Part shown: in pieces, positions 33,232 through 41,460 of the stretch
Layout: every line of letters starts with the position of its first letter
Position numbering within the stretch: position 1 is the stretch's first letter
Assembly (NCBI RefSeq): GCF_028622875.1
Contig: NZ_CP117709.1
Coordinates: 2,852,001 to 2,916,000, forward strand
Reading direction: 5' to 3'
Length of the DNA: 64,000 nucleotides
DNA from: Streptomyces sp. MMBL 11-1
Lineage (GTDB): Bacteria > Actinomycetota > Actinomycetes > Streptomycetales > Streptomycetaceae
Position numbers and translations under genes: made by a program
The notes under the pieces: generated by a model
What the model was told of the DNA's origin: nothing
Databases searched by the model: none
Seen by the model: only the letters and a program-made list of their open reading frames with translations

Positions 33232-34889
33232 CAGTTGCCCTCCGTCATGGGGACGCGTACGCCCTGGTCGGCGGCGACGTTCTCGGCGATGTCGTACCCG
33301 GCGTCGACGTGGCGGATGACGCCCATGCCCGGGTCGTTCGTCAGCACGCGGCGGATCTTCTCGCCCGCCAGCTTCGTGCCGTCGGCGACGGAGACCTGGC
33401 CCGCGTGGATGGAGCGGCCCATGCCGACGCCGCCGCCGTGGTGGAGGGAGACCCAGGAGGCGCCGGAGGCGACGTTGACCATGGCGTTGAGCAGCGGCCA
33501 GTCGGCGATGGCGTCGGAGCCGTCGAGCATGGCCTCGGTCTCGCGGTACGGGGAGGCGACCGAGCCGCAGTCCAGGTGGTCGCGGCCGATGGCCAGCGGG
33601 GCGGCCAGTTCGCCGCTCGCGACCATGTCGTTGAAGCGCTCGCCGGCCTTGTCGCGCTCGCCGTAGCCGAGCCAGCAGATGCGGGCGGGCAGGCCCTGGA
33701 AGTGGACGCGCTCGCCGGCCATCCTGATCCAGCGGTGCAGCGACTCGTTCTCCGGGAACAGCTCCAGCATCGCCTTGTCGGTCTTGTGGATGTCGGACGC
33801 CTCGCCGGAGAGCGCGGCCCAGCGGAAGGGGCCCTTGCCCTCGCAGAAGAGGGGGCGGATGTAGGCGGGAACGAAGCCGGGGAAGTCGAAGGCGCGGTCG
33901 TAGCCGGCGAGCTGGGCCTCGCCGCGGATGGAGTTGCCGTAGTCGAAGACCTCGGCGCCGGCGTCCATGAAGCCGACCATGGCCTCGACGTGGCGGGCCA
34001 TCGACTCGCGGGCGCGCCGGGTGAAGTCGGCGGGCTTGTCGGCGGCGAGGTCGGCCATGTCGTCGAAGTCGACGCCGAGCGGCAGGTAGGCCAGCGGGTC
34101 GTGGGCGCTGGTCTGGTCGGTGACGATGTCGATGGGCGCGCTCTCGGCGAGCATCCGGGGCAGAAGTTCGGCGGCGTTGCCGAGGAGGCCGATGGAGAGC
34201 GGGCGGCGGGCGTCGCGGGCCTCGACGGCGAGCTGGAGGGCGTGCTCCAGGTTGTCCGCCTTCACGTCGAGGAAGCGGTGCTCGATGCGGCGCTCGATGG
34301 CGCGCGGGTCGCAGTCGATGCAGATGGCGACGCCGTCGTTCATGGTGACGGCGAGCGGCTGGGCGCCGCCCATGCCGCCGAGCCCGGCGGTCAGGGTGAT
34401 CGTCCCGGCCAGCGTCCCGCCGAACTTCTTGGCGGCGACGGCGGCGAAGGTCTCGTAGGTGCCCTGGAGGATGCCCTGGGTGCCGATGTAGATCCAGGAC
34501 CCGGCGGTCATCTGGCCGTACATGGTGAGCCCGAGCGCCTCCAGGCGGCGGAACTCCTCCCAGTTGGCCCAGTCGCCGACCAGGTTGGAGTTGGCGATGA
34601 GCACGCGCGGCGCCCACTCGTGGGTCTGCATGACGCCGACCGGCCGCCCGGACTGGACGAGCATCGTCTCGTCCTGCTTGAGCGTCCGAAGGGTGCGGAC
34701 CATCGCGTCGAACGAGCGCCAGTCACGGGCGGCCTTGCCGGTGCCGCCGTAGACGACCAGCTTGTCGGGGTGCTCGGCGACCTCGGGGTCGAGGTTGTTC
34801 TGCAGCATCCGCAGGGCGGCTTCCTGCTGCCATCCCAGGGCGGTCAGTGCGCTGCCGCGCGGTGCCCGAACGGGGCGGGGTCCTGACAT
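33231..34889 (-). CDS. hutU: Urocanate hydratase
   Basis: A 552-residue NAD-containing urocanase. Typical text: [40 protein letters not shown] (NAD site), [48 protein letters not shown] and the C-terminal [19 protein letters not shown]. It converts urocanate to 4-imidazolone-5-propionate. Start ATG 34889 after GAGGAGG. First gene of hutU-M20-hutF-hutI; hutH is not in the window. Confidence 0.95.
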   Translation of the reverse strand: MSGPRPVRAPRGSALTALGWQQEAALRMLQNNLDPEVAEHPDKLVVYGGTGKAARDWRSFDAMVRTLRTLKQDETMLVQSGRPVGVMQTHEWAPRVLIANSNLVGDWANWEEFRRLEALGLTMYGQMTAGSWIYIGTQGILQGTYETFAAVAAKKFGGTLAGTITLTAGLGGMGGAQPLAVTMNDGVAICIDCDPRAIERRIEHRFLDVKADNLEHALQLAVEARDARRPLSIGLLGNAAELLPRMLAESAPIDIVTDQTSAHDPLAYLPLGVDFDDMADLAADKPADFTRRARESMARHVEAMVGFMDAGAEVFDYGNSIRGEAQLAGYDRAFDFPGFVPAYIRPLFCEGKGPFRWAALSGEASDIHKTDKAMLELFPENESLHRWIRMAGERVHFQGLPARICWLGYGERDKAGERFNDMVASGELAAPLAIGRDHLDCGSVASPYRETEAMLDGSDAIADWPLLNAMVNVASGASWVSLHHGGGVGMGRSIHAGQVSVADGTKLAGEKIRRVLTNDPGMGVIRHVDAGYDIAENVAADQGVRVPMTEGN

Positions 34890-34917
34890 GGCGGTGCCTC
34901 CTCGCGACGGTGAAAAT

Positions 34918-34944
34918 CTATTCACATCCTGATGCTCTGAATAG
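34918..34944. promoter_or_regulatory. Operator candidate between hutU and the permease
   Basis: CTATTCA (34918-34924) and TGAATAG (34938-34944) are perfect inverted half-sites, 20 bp centre to centre (two helical turns), in an A/T-rich pocket of the divergent promoter. They are likely to bind a dimeric repressor controlling both transcripts. Confidence 0.55.
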
Positions 34945-35023
34945 TCGTAGTCAACAGGTGCGCTTCGCGCCGCGACCGGGAACAGGTTCTGCCAGTGATG
35001 CGCGGCACGGACCGGAGGCGTCG

Positions 35024-36406
35024 ATGAGCACTGCCGAATCCCCCACGACCGGCGATCCCACGAACCCCGGAGGGTCGCCACCGCTCAAGCGCGCCCTCGG
35101 CACCAAGCTGCTGATCCTCTTCGTCATCGGCGACATCCTGGGCACCGGCATCTACGCGACCACCGGGAACGTGGCGGGCAAGGTCGGCGGCGCGCTGTGG
35201 CTGCCGTTCGCGATCGGTTTCGCCGTCGCCCTGCTGACGGCGGCCTCGTACGTGGAACTCGTCGGCAAGTACCCGAAGGCGGCCGGGGCCGCGCTCTACA
35301 CCCAGAAGGCGTTCAAGGTCCCCTTCCTGACCTTCGTCGTCGCCTTCATGGTGATGTGCTCGGGCCTCTCCTCGGCGAGCGCGGCGGCGCGGGCGTTCAG
35401 CGGCGACTACCTGGGGGAGTTCACCGACGCGGTGCCGCCGACCCTGATCGCGGTCCTGTTCGTCCTCGCCCTCGCCGCGATCAACCTCCGCGGGGTCGCC
35501 GAGTCGGTGAAGGCGAACGTCGTCCTGACCCTGGTCGAGGTCAGCGGTCTCGCGGTGATCCTCGCGATCGGCGCGTACGCCGTGTTCAGCGGCGAGGGCG
35601 AGCCCTCGCGGCTGACCCAGATCGAGACCGGCGGCACCGGGTACGCCCTGCTCACCGGGGTGCTCGGCGCCACCGCCCTGGGCTTCTTCGCTTTCGTAGG
35701 TTTCGAGGACTCGGTCAACATGGCCGAGGAGACCAAGGACCCCGTCCGTGCCTTCCCCCGCGCGATCTTCATCGGGGTGGGCATCACCGGCACCGTCTAC
35801 GTCCTGGTCGCCCTGGTCTCCTCGCTCCTGGTCGACACCCGCACCCTGGCGGGCTCCAGCGGCCCGCTGCTGGAGGTGGTGAAGGCCGGGGGCGTCGATT
35901 TCCCGCCAAAACTCTTCGCGCTGATCGCCCTGTTCGCCGTCACCAACTCCGCGCTGATCAACATCATGATGGCCTCGCGGCTCTGCTACGGCATGGCCAA
36001 CGAGCGCATCCTGCCGCCCGCGATGGGCAAGGTGCTGGCGGGTCGGCGCACCCCCTGGGTCGGCATCGTCTTCGTCTCCGCCCTGGCCATCGGCCTGGTC
36101 TCCACCGGCGAGATCGAGGGGCTCGGCGACACCACCTCGTTCCTGCTGCTCTGCGTCTTCGCCGTCGTCAACATCGCCGTGCTGGTGCTCCGCAAGGACC
36201 GGGTGGACCATCACCATTTCCGTACGCCGACGGCGCTCCCGGTGCTCGGCGCGCTCACCTCGCTGATCCTGGCGAGCCCTCTCGCCGACCGGGGCTCCGA
36301 CGTGTACGTCCGGGCCGGGATCCTGCTGCTGATCGGGATCGGGCTGTGGGCGCTCAACAAGGCGGTGATGACGGCCCGCGAGAAGTCGGGCGCCCCGGGC
36401 GCCTGA
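35024..36406 (+). CDS. APC family amino-acid permease
   Basis: A 460-residue protein with about 12 membrane helices. The APC core motif [20 protein letters not shown] is in helix 1 and [20 protein letters not shown] lies between helices 6 and 7. It imports an amino acid; divergent pairing with hutU suggests histidine or urocanate. A GGAGG precedes ATG 35024. A C-terminal DHHHF motif lies in a cytoplasmic loop. Confidence 0.87.
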   Translation: MSTAESPTTGDPTNPGGSPPLKRALGTKLLILFVIGDILGTGIYATTGNVAGKVGGALWLPFAIGFAVALLTAASYVELVGKYPKAAGAALYTQKAFKVPFLTFVVAFMVMCSGLSSASAAARAFSGDYLGEFTDAVPPTLIAVLFVLALAAINLRGVAESVKANVVLTLVEVSGLAVILAIGAYAVFSGEGEPSRLTQIETGGTGYALLTGVLGATALGFFAFVGFEDSVNMAEETKDPVRAFPRAIFIGVGITGTVYVLVALVSSLLVDTRTLAGSSGPLLEVVKAGGVDFPPKLFALIALFAVTNSALINIMMASRLCYGMANERILPPAMGKVLAGRRTPWVGIVFVSALAIGLVSTGEIEGLGDTTSFLLLCVFAVVNIAVLVLRKDRVDHHHFRTPTALPVLGALTSLILASPLADRGSDVYVRAGILLLIGIGLWALNKAVMTAREKSGAPGA

Positions 36407-36550
36407 CGGGGCGCCGCCACCGCGTTCCGGCCGCTCCTTTACACCGCGGGCCGCATGTACCAAGGGAAAATGCCAGAACCTCCGCCGGCCGCGAGCACGA
36501 TGCGTAGCCTCTGCGTTACAGCCGTACGCCACGTCGGGAAGGGAATCCGC

Positions 36551-36964
36551 GTGCCCGGAATCGACGAGTGCCTGCTCGAAGTCATGAGGCTGCCCGGTGC
36601 CCGGGGCGCCGCGGTGGTCGACTGGACGAGCGGTCTCGCCCTCGGCACCATCGGGGAGTCCCCCAACGGCGACCACGAGGCGACCGCCGCCGAGACGGCG
36701 GAGGTCGCCCGGATGGCCGCCGAGCAGCCCGCCTTCGCCCACCTCGCCCCGGGCGGCGGCGCACAGCCCCCCGGACAAGCGCCGAGCACTCCCGTCGAGG
36801 ACGTCATCGTCACCGCCCACGGCGGGTACCACCTGCTCCGGTTCGTCGAGACGGCCTTCGACAGCAGCGTCTTCCTGCATCTGTGGCTGGACCGCTCCGA
36901 GGGCAATCTCGCGCTCGCCCGGCTGCGGCTCGGCGAGCTGGCCGAGCGCCTGGTGCTGGCATGA
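36551..36964 (+). CDS. Roadblock-like small protein A
   Basis: A 137-residue protein with a roadblock/LC7-like core: GARGAAVVDWTSGLALGTIG near the start, VEDVIVTAHGGYHLLRFVET and a C-terminal VFLHLWLDRSEGNLALARLR helix. It is paralogous to the protein at 38438 (both share VD-W/Y-TSGxALGT and the C-terminal DRSEGNLALAR / DASRANLAMAR motif), with an extra Pro/Gly-rich insert. Start GTG 36551 follows GAAGGGAA. It overlaps the next gene by ATGA. Roadblock proteins bind small GTPases or each other; no GTPase gene is nearby. Confidence 0.75.
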   Translation: MPGIDECLLEVMRLPGARGAAVVDWTSGLALGTIGESPNGDHEATAAETAEVARMAAEQPAFAHLAPGGGAQPPGQAPSTPVEDVIVTAHGGYHLLRFVETAFDSSVFLHLWLDRSEGNLALARLRLGELAERLVLA

Positions 36965-37779
36965 GCGCGATAACCGCCGACCCCGCCGACCCTGACGCCC
37001 CCGGTACGGACCGGCTCCCGGTGGTCTCCCCGATGCTCCGGCGCCTCGCCGACGAGCGCGCCACCGGCGCCCTGATGCGCGACCGCGGCACGCTCTACCT
37101 CGCCGACGGCCAGGTGGTGCACGCCGAGAGCCCCGCCACCCCCGGCATCGACGTCCTGCTCACCACCGGCGGGACCCTGCGGCACGAGGGCTGGTGGGAC
37201 GCCGTGGCGCAGGCCGGGGCGCACCGCCGGGTCGGCCGCTATCTCGTGGACAGCGGTCATGTGCCGAGCGGCGCACTGGAGTTGTGCCACCTCGGCGCGC
37301 TGTACGACGCCGCGTTCTTCGCGCTCGCGCCGACCGGGACGCCCGCCCGCTTCCGCTACGGGGTGGCGCACTGGATCGGCCCGGTGCGGCCCGTCCCGGT
37401 GGCGGCCGTGGAGCGCGAGACGCTGCGCAGACGGGAGTTCCTGGACCGGATCTGGCCCGATCCCGCCTGCGACAGCGCGCCGCTGCTGCGGACGGCGGCG
37501 CGTCCGTCCGACGCCCCGGTCCCGGCCCGGCAGCGCCGGCTCCTGGAGCTGGCCGACGGGGCCCGCACGGCCTCGGACATCGCACGGACGCTGGGCCGTT
37601 CGGCGTTCCACATCCTGGTCGACCTGCGGCGGCTGTCGGCGGCCGGTCTGGTCGGGGCGGTCCGCGCCCAGCCCCTGTCGGCCCCCTCCGCACCCGGCCG
37701 GATCACGCTCCCCGAGGTGACGGCCGACCCCGATACCGCCCTGCTGCGCCGGCTCCGAGACGCATTGGAGGCCCTGTGA
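36961..37779 (+). CDS. DUF4388-like protein with C-terminal winged helix
   Basis: 272 residues. The N-terminal part (GALMRDRGTLYLADGQVVHA at about 37-56) has the strand pattern of DUF4388/PATAN domains. The C-terminal part (RQRRLLELADGARTASDIAR, then TLGRSAFHILVDLRRLSAAG) is a winged helix-turn-helix. It thus looks like a sensor or scaffold plus DNA- or protein-binding module. It is coupled to the gene before it (ATGA) and reaches the LC7 gene. It has no membrane segment. Function unknown. Confidence 0.68.
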   Translation: MSAITADPADPDAPGTDRLPVVSPMLRRLADERATGALMRDRGTLYLADGQVVHAESPATPGIDVLLTTGGTLRHEGWWDAVAQAGAHRRVGRYLVDSGHVPSGALELCHLGALYDAAFFALAPTGTPARFRYGVAHWIGPVRPVPVAAVERETLRRREFLDRIWPDPACDSAPLLRTAARPSDAPVPARQRRLLELADGARTASDIARTLGRSAFHILVDLRRLSAAGLVGAVRAQPLSAPSAPGRITLPEVTADPDTALLRRLRDALEAL

Positions 37780-37817
37780 TACGCGCGCTCAGACAGCGTG
37801 CCGGGAGGAGACAGCTG

Positions 37818-38294
37818 ATGGTGCCCGAGGCCGAAGTCCGTGAGGTCCTCGACGAGCTCCAGCGGTTACGCGCCCGGGTCCCGATGCTCTCCGGGGCGCT
37901 GGCCGCCTCCGCCGACGGGCTGGTCCTGGCCCACGACATCCCGGGCATCGAGGCGGAGGGCGTCGCCGCCCTCACCGCGGCCGCCCTCGGCGTCTCCGTC
38001 CGGATGACCGAAGCCACCGGGCGGGGCGGCTTCCGCGAACTGCTGGTCCGCGGCGGCAACGGCTACATCGCCAGCTACGCCGCGGGCTCCTCCGCCGTCC
38101 TGACCCTGCTGGCCGAGGACCGCATCAACGTCGGCCGGCTCCATCTGGAGGGCCGCCGCGCGGGCACCCGTATCGGCGAACTGGTCGACGCCGCACTGGA
38201 ACGCACGGAGCGCCCCGCCACCGTCGCCCGCCCCGCTCCCCCTCCCCCCGCCGCCACGCCCGGGAGCCACGCCCTGCCGCAACGCCCCACGTAG
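37818..38294 (+). CDS. Roadblock/LC7 domain protein with a TTA codon
   Basis: A 158-residue MglB-type roadblock/LC7 protein: RVPMLSGALAASADGLVLAH, LGVSVRMTEATGRGGFRELL, GYIASYAAGSSAVLTLLAED, then a proline-rich tail. Leu17 (LDELQRLRARV) is encoded by TTA at 37866-37868, making translation dependent on bldA. GGGAGGAG precedes ATG 37818; a GTG at 37776 overlapping the previous stop is the alternative start. LC7 proteins usually regulate a Ras-like GTPase, but none is encoded here. Confidence 0.83.
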   Translation: MVPEAEVREVLDELQRLRARVPMLSGALAASADGLVLAHDIPGIEAEGVAALTAAALGVSVRMTEATGRGGFRELLVRGGNGYIASYAAGSSAVLTLLAEDRINVGRLHLEGRRAGTRIGELVDAALERTERPATVARPAPPPPAATPGSHALPQRPT

Positions 38295-38437
38295 ACGGCC
38301 CCGCTCCCCCACCCGCACCCGTCACCACCACCGGGACTCCCGCCATCACGCAGAAGCCCGCGCACCGACCAGCACAGAAGCCACCACAGAAACGGATCCG
38401 GTCACCACGACCGGCCAGGGAAAGGAAACGAGCTTTC

Positions 38438-38812
38438 ATGGCGAACACCGAAGCGGCACTGAAGGAAGCGATGAGCTCGATCGAGGGCACCACGGGTGTC
38501 GCCCTCGTCGACTACACGAGCGGGATGGCCCTGGGCACGCTCGGCGGCGGCAAGGACTTCAACCTGGAGGTCGCCGCCGCGGGCAACACCGACGTGGTCC
38601 GCGCCAAGCTCCGCACCATGGAGCACCTGGGCATCAAGGACGAGATCGAGGACATCCTGATCACGCTCGGCACCCAGTACCACCTGATCCGACTGCTCAA
38701 GACCCGTGGAAACACCGGCCTGTTCCTCTACCTGGTGCTGGACGCGAGCCGGGCGAACCTGGCGATGGCCCGTCACCAGCTGAAGAAGATCGAGTCGGAC
38801 CTGGAGGTCTGA
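38438..38812 (+). CDS. Roadblock-like small protein B
   Basis: A 124-residue protein starting MANTEAALKEAMSSIEGTTG, with GVALVDYTSGMALGTLGGGK and DEIEDILITLGTQYHLIRLL, and ending in a DASRANLAMARHQLKKIESD helix. Paralogue of the product at 36551 but without its insert. An AGGAAACGAG ribosome binding site precedes ATG 38438. The 143-bp gap to the LC7 gene may hold its own promoter. It closes the four-gene module. Confidence 0.8.
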   Translation: MANTEAALKEAMSSIEGTTGVALVDYTSGMALGTLGGGKDFNLEVAAAGNTDVVRAKLRTMEHLGIKDEIEDILITLGTQYHLIRLLKTRGNTGLFLYLVLDASRANLAMARHQLKKIESDLEV

Positions 38813-38878
38813 ACCCACCGGACACATTGAGGTCCGACCTCTGCGAGGTCTTCGGTCCGGCCCCCGAAAGGTCCGACC

Positions 38879-39451
38879 TCACCGTCGGCGGCGACGCCGC
38901 GCTCCGCCCGGCGCGGCGTCCCCCGCCTCCGGCCCCGTCGTCCGGTACGCCTTCACCCGCTTGCCCACCGGGCCACCGCGCCCGGTCCAGTCGGTGCGCA
39001 CCCAGTACAGGACGTCCTCACGGCGCTCGCGCTGTCCGAGCCGTACGGACTTCAGCCACATTCCCGCCCCCACGCCGGCGAGCAGCAGCCCGCCGGCCCC
39101 CGGCAGCGCGAACGAGGACGCCACCGCGACGACGAACGCCCCCAGCAGCCACCACCTGCGCCCGCGCCGCCACCTCCGGACGGTCACGGCCCGGTCCTGG
39201 AGGAAGTCGCCCCGCCCGGCGCGCGAGGCGCTCCGGGCGAGTTCCGCGTACCGCTTGCCGCGCGCCAGGGCCACCACGGCGGCGGTGACGATGAAGAGCG
39301 CCGCGCCGGCCAGCAGCCCGATCCGACGCCCGGTCAGGCCCGGAACGAACGCCCCGGCCGCCGCGGCCACCAGGCCCGCCCACCACAGGGGCGCCGCCCC
39401 GGCCCGTACGGTCACGGCCACTCGCGCCAGTGACTGCCCTCCGCGTCCCAC
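38879..39451 (-). CDS. Membrane protein of unknown function
   Basis: 190 residues with three to four hydrophobic segments (LWWAGLVAAAAGAFVPGL, IGLLAGAALFIVTAAVVALA, WWLLGAFVVAVASSFALPG with GGLLLAGVGAGMWL). A basic loop and a strongly basic C-terminus (RRRRRR) complete it. GTG start at 39451. No family recognised. The 3' end lies beside two copies of AGGTCCGACCTC (38830-38841, 38869-38880), a small inverted or direct repeat. Confidence 0.65.
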   Translation of the reverse strand: MGRGGQSLARVAVTVRAGAAPLWWAGLVAAAAGAFVPGLTGRRIGLLAGAALFIVTAAVVALARGKRYAELARSASRAGRGDFLQDRAVTVRRWRRGRRWWLLGAFVVAVASSFALPGAGGLLLAGVGAGMWLKSVRLGQRERREDVLYWVRTDWTGRGGPVGKRVKAYRTTGPEAGDAAPGGARRRRRR

Positions 39452-39568
39452 GTCCGTACCTCATCTCTTCCTGGCGCCGCGTTGCCCGCGGTGCTTCTGG
39501 GCGCGGAGATTAACCGCCGGAGATGAGCGATGCCTGAGAATCCGCGGAAATGCCGGGCGCGGGGGCTC

Positions 39569-40414
39569 TCACTCCACGAACAGGCCGCGCGCCGCCGCCC
39601 GGGCGTCGAACTCCTCCAGCCGGGCCTGCGCGTCGGGGAGCCCGTCGCACATCGCCTCCAGCAGCACCCGGCCGAGCAGCATCGGCGCGCAGACGGTGTC
39701 GAAGGAGAGCCCGGAGCCGATCGCCGCCGGGAGCAGCAGATCGCTGTGCTTGGCGACGGGCGCGAAGGCGGAGTCGGCGACCGTCACCACGGTCAGCCCC
39801 TGGTCCCGGGCGTACGCGAGCGCGTCCACGCTCTCCTTGGAGTGGCGCGGCAGCGCGAAGCACATCAGGGCGGTGGCCCCGGCCCGGCGGGCGGAGTCGA
39901 TCCGGTCGGGCAGCATGCTGCCGCCCTCGTCGAGGACCCGGACGTCGGGGTGCACCTTGGCGGCGAAGTAGCCGAAGCCGCGCGCCTGCGAGGAGGCGGC
40001 GCGCAGCCCCAGCACCGGCAGTGGCCGGGAGCCGGCGAGCAGCCGCCCGGCCCGCTCGACGGGCGCGGGGTCGGCGAGCACGTCACAGAGGTGCTGGAGG
40101 TTCTCGATCTCGACGCGGACGGCCTGCTGGTACTCGTTGTACGTCTCCCCCGCGTCCTCCTGCTCCCCGTCGGCGGGCGCGACCTCGCGCAGGTGCCTGC
40201 GCAGCGCCGGATAGCCGTCGAAGCCGAGGGCGACGGCGAAGCGGGTGACGGAGGGCTGGCTGACCCCGGCCAGCTCGGCCAGCTCGACGCTGGAGAGGAA
40301 CGGCGCGTCGGCGGCCCGGCGGACCATGCAGTGCGCGATGCGCCGCTGGGTGGGCGTGAGCCGGTGGCCCTCGAAGAGCCGCTGCAACCGTGCGGCGGGG
40401 CTGCTCCCACTCAT
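39569..40414 (-). CDS. MurR/RpiR family transcriptional regulator
   Basis: 281 residues. The N-terminal RpiR helix-turn-helix (LTPTQRRIAHCMVRRAADAP, LAELAGVSQPSVTRFAVALG) is followed by a SIS sugar-phosphate-binding domain (PLPVLGLRAASSQARGFGYF, MCFALPRHSKESVDALAYAR, GLTVVTVADS). RpiR proteins sense phosphorylated sugars or similar ligands. No sugar operon is adjacent; the hut genes are 5 kb away. The target is unknown. Confidence 0.9.
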   Translation of the reverse strand: MSGSSPAARLQRLFEGHRLTPTQRRIAHCMVRRAADAPFLSSVELAELAGVSQPSVTRFAVALGFDGYPALRRHLREVAPADGEQEDAGETYNEYQQAVRVEIENLQHLCDVLADPAPVERAGRLLAGSRPLPVLGLRAASSQARGFGYFAAKVHPDVRVLDEGGSMLPDRIDSARRAGATALMCFALPRHSKESVDALAYARDQGLTVVTVADSAFAPVAKHSDLLLPAAIGSGLSFDTVCAPMLLGRVLLEAMCDGLPDAQARLEEFDARAAARGLFVE

Positions 40415-40556
40415 GCTGTCCGTCCCCTTGCTGGATCCGTCGCGCCGCGACCGGCGCCGACCGTTCTATTCAGCCAGGAAGGTCGCTGTATGTCCATATG
40501 CAGGGGGTGGGGCGGGGCGGCTCGGAGGCCGGGGCGGGAGTGGTCGACAGGGGGGT

Positions 40557-40580
40557 TAGCCCCACGGAACCTGGGGGCTA
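40557..40580. promoter_or_regulatory. Operator-like inverted repeat before a short membrane protein
   Basis: TAGCCCCA (40557-40564) and TGGGGGCTA (40572-40580) form a near-perfect inverted repeat 43 bp before the ATG. A second TAGCCCTA half follows immediately. It could be an operator overlapping the promoter. Confidence 0.4.
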
Positions 40581-40622
40581 GCCCTACTGCCGGCGGGGGC
40601 CCGGCTCCGTACCGTGGTCGGC

Positions 40623-41039
40623 ATGGAAGCCCGTGACCACGAGCTCAAGAAGGAGCTCGCCGCCACCCTCCAGGCCCGCGGCGAGCTGGGTGCGGAGTAC
40701 GAGACCGCGCTCATCGACTCGTTCCTGGAGAAGGTCGAGCAGCGGCTCGACACCACGCTCGACCGCCGGGTCCGCCGTCAGCTCGCCGAGCAGCAGATGT
40801 CCGTCGCCCGGGGAGCCCGTCCGGTGGAGGCGTGGAGCTTCGGGGAGCGGCACGGCCTGGGGATCGTCTCGCTGGTCCTGGCCGTCCCGCTGTCCGCGAT
40901 CGGCGTCGCGAACGCCGGGATCGAAGGACTGGTCGTGGCCTGGCTCGGCATCGTCGGCGTCAACGCGTTCCAGGCGGCGCGGGGCGGCGGTCTGTTCCGC
41001 CGCCGGGAGGAACGCGCGCGGTCCGACTGGAGGGACTGA
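40623..41039 (+). CDS. Short membrane protein of unknown function
   Basis: 138 residues. The N-terminal half is hydrophilic and helical (RDHELKKELAATLQARGELG, VEQRLDTTLDRRVRRQLAEQ). Two membrane segments follow (GIVSLVLAVPLSAIGVANAG, EGLVVAWLGIVGVNAFQAA), then a basic tail. This is the common actinobacterial arrangement of a cytoplasmic coiled region plus a hairpin anchor. The ATG 40623 is used; GTG 40614 is also possible. Function unknown. Confidence 0.72.
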   Translation: MEARDHELKKELAATLQARGELGAEYETALIDSFLEKVEQRLDTTLDRRVRRQLAEQQMSVARGARPVEAWSFGERHGLGIVSLVLAVPLSAIGVANAGIEGLVVAWLGIVGVNAFQAARGGGLFRRREERARSDWRD

Positions 41040-41066
41040 GCGCCGCACGAAGTGGCCCGTGTATGT

Positions 41067-41123
41067 CGCGGGGACCGCCGCACCCCCGGTCGCCCGGGGG
41101 GCGGGACGACGGCGGTCCCCGCG
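41067..41123. terminator. Long-loop terminator after the short membrane protein
   Basis: A 14-bp perfect stem (41067-41080 with 41110-41123, CGCGGGGACCGCCG) with a 29-nt loop containing an inner CCCCC/GGGGG stem. The remaining gap to 41399 is very GC-rich, with several GGCCGGGCC-type inverted repeats and no gene. Confidence 0.75.
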
Positions 41124-41399
41124 AGGGACGCGGTCCGGGTCAGGGCCGGTTGCCCGCGTCCGGGCGACGGTGGAGGTCCGGGAGCCGCTCCGTAGTCCGG
41201 TGTCGCCGTTCTGGGTGCCGGCGGGTTTCCCTGCCGACACCCACCAAGGTGCCTGAGCCGTGTTAAGCGGGTGCTGCGCGGACGTGACGCGCTCGTACCG
41301 TTTGCGCGAAGGCCCGGCCGCCGGGCCGGGTCCGGGGCCCGCTTCCGGCCCGCCGGACCTCGGCCGGGCCCCGGCGGCCGGGCCGGAAAACCCCGGCCG

Positions 41400-41460
41400 C
41401 CGGGCCGTCAGGCCTTCGCTGTACCCGCTGCCGGGCCGTCAGGCCTTCGCCGTGCCCGCG
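41400..41460. repeat. Echo of the cystathionine beta-synthase 3' end
   Basis: Units 41400-41430 and 41431-41460 are near-identical. The second holds the gene's true end (stop at 41439-41441). On the minus strand both read AGTAKA-stop, with two silent changes (GGC/GGT, ACG/ACA). Confidence 0.85.

Noticed and set aside
41240..41399. Dense GGCCGGGCC-type inverted repeats as a possible structured RNA
   Set aside because: Composition is almost pure G/C, so pairing is expected by chance; no conserved RNA motif is recognised.
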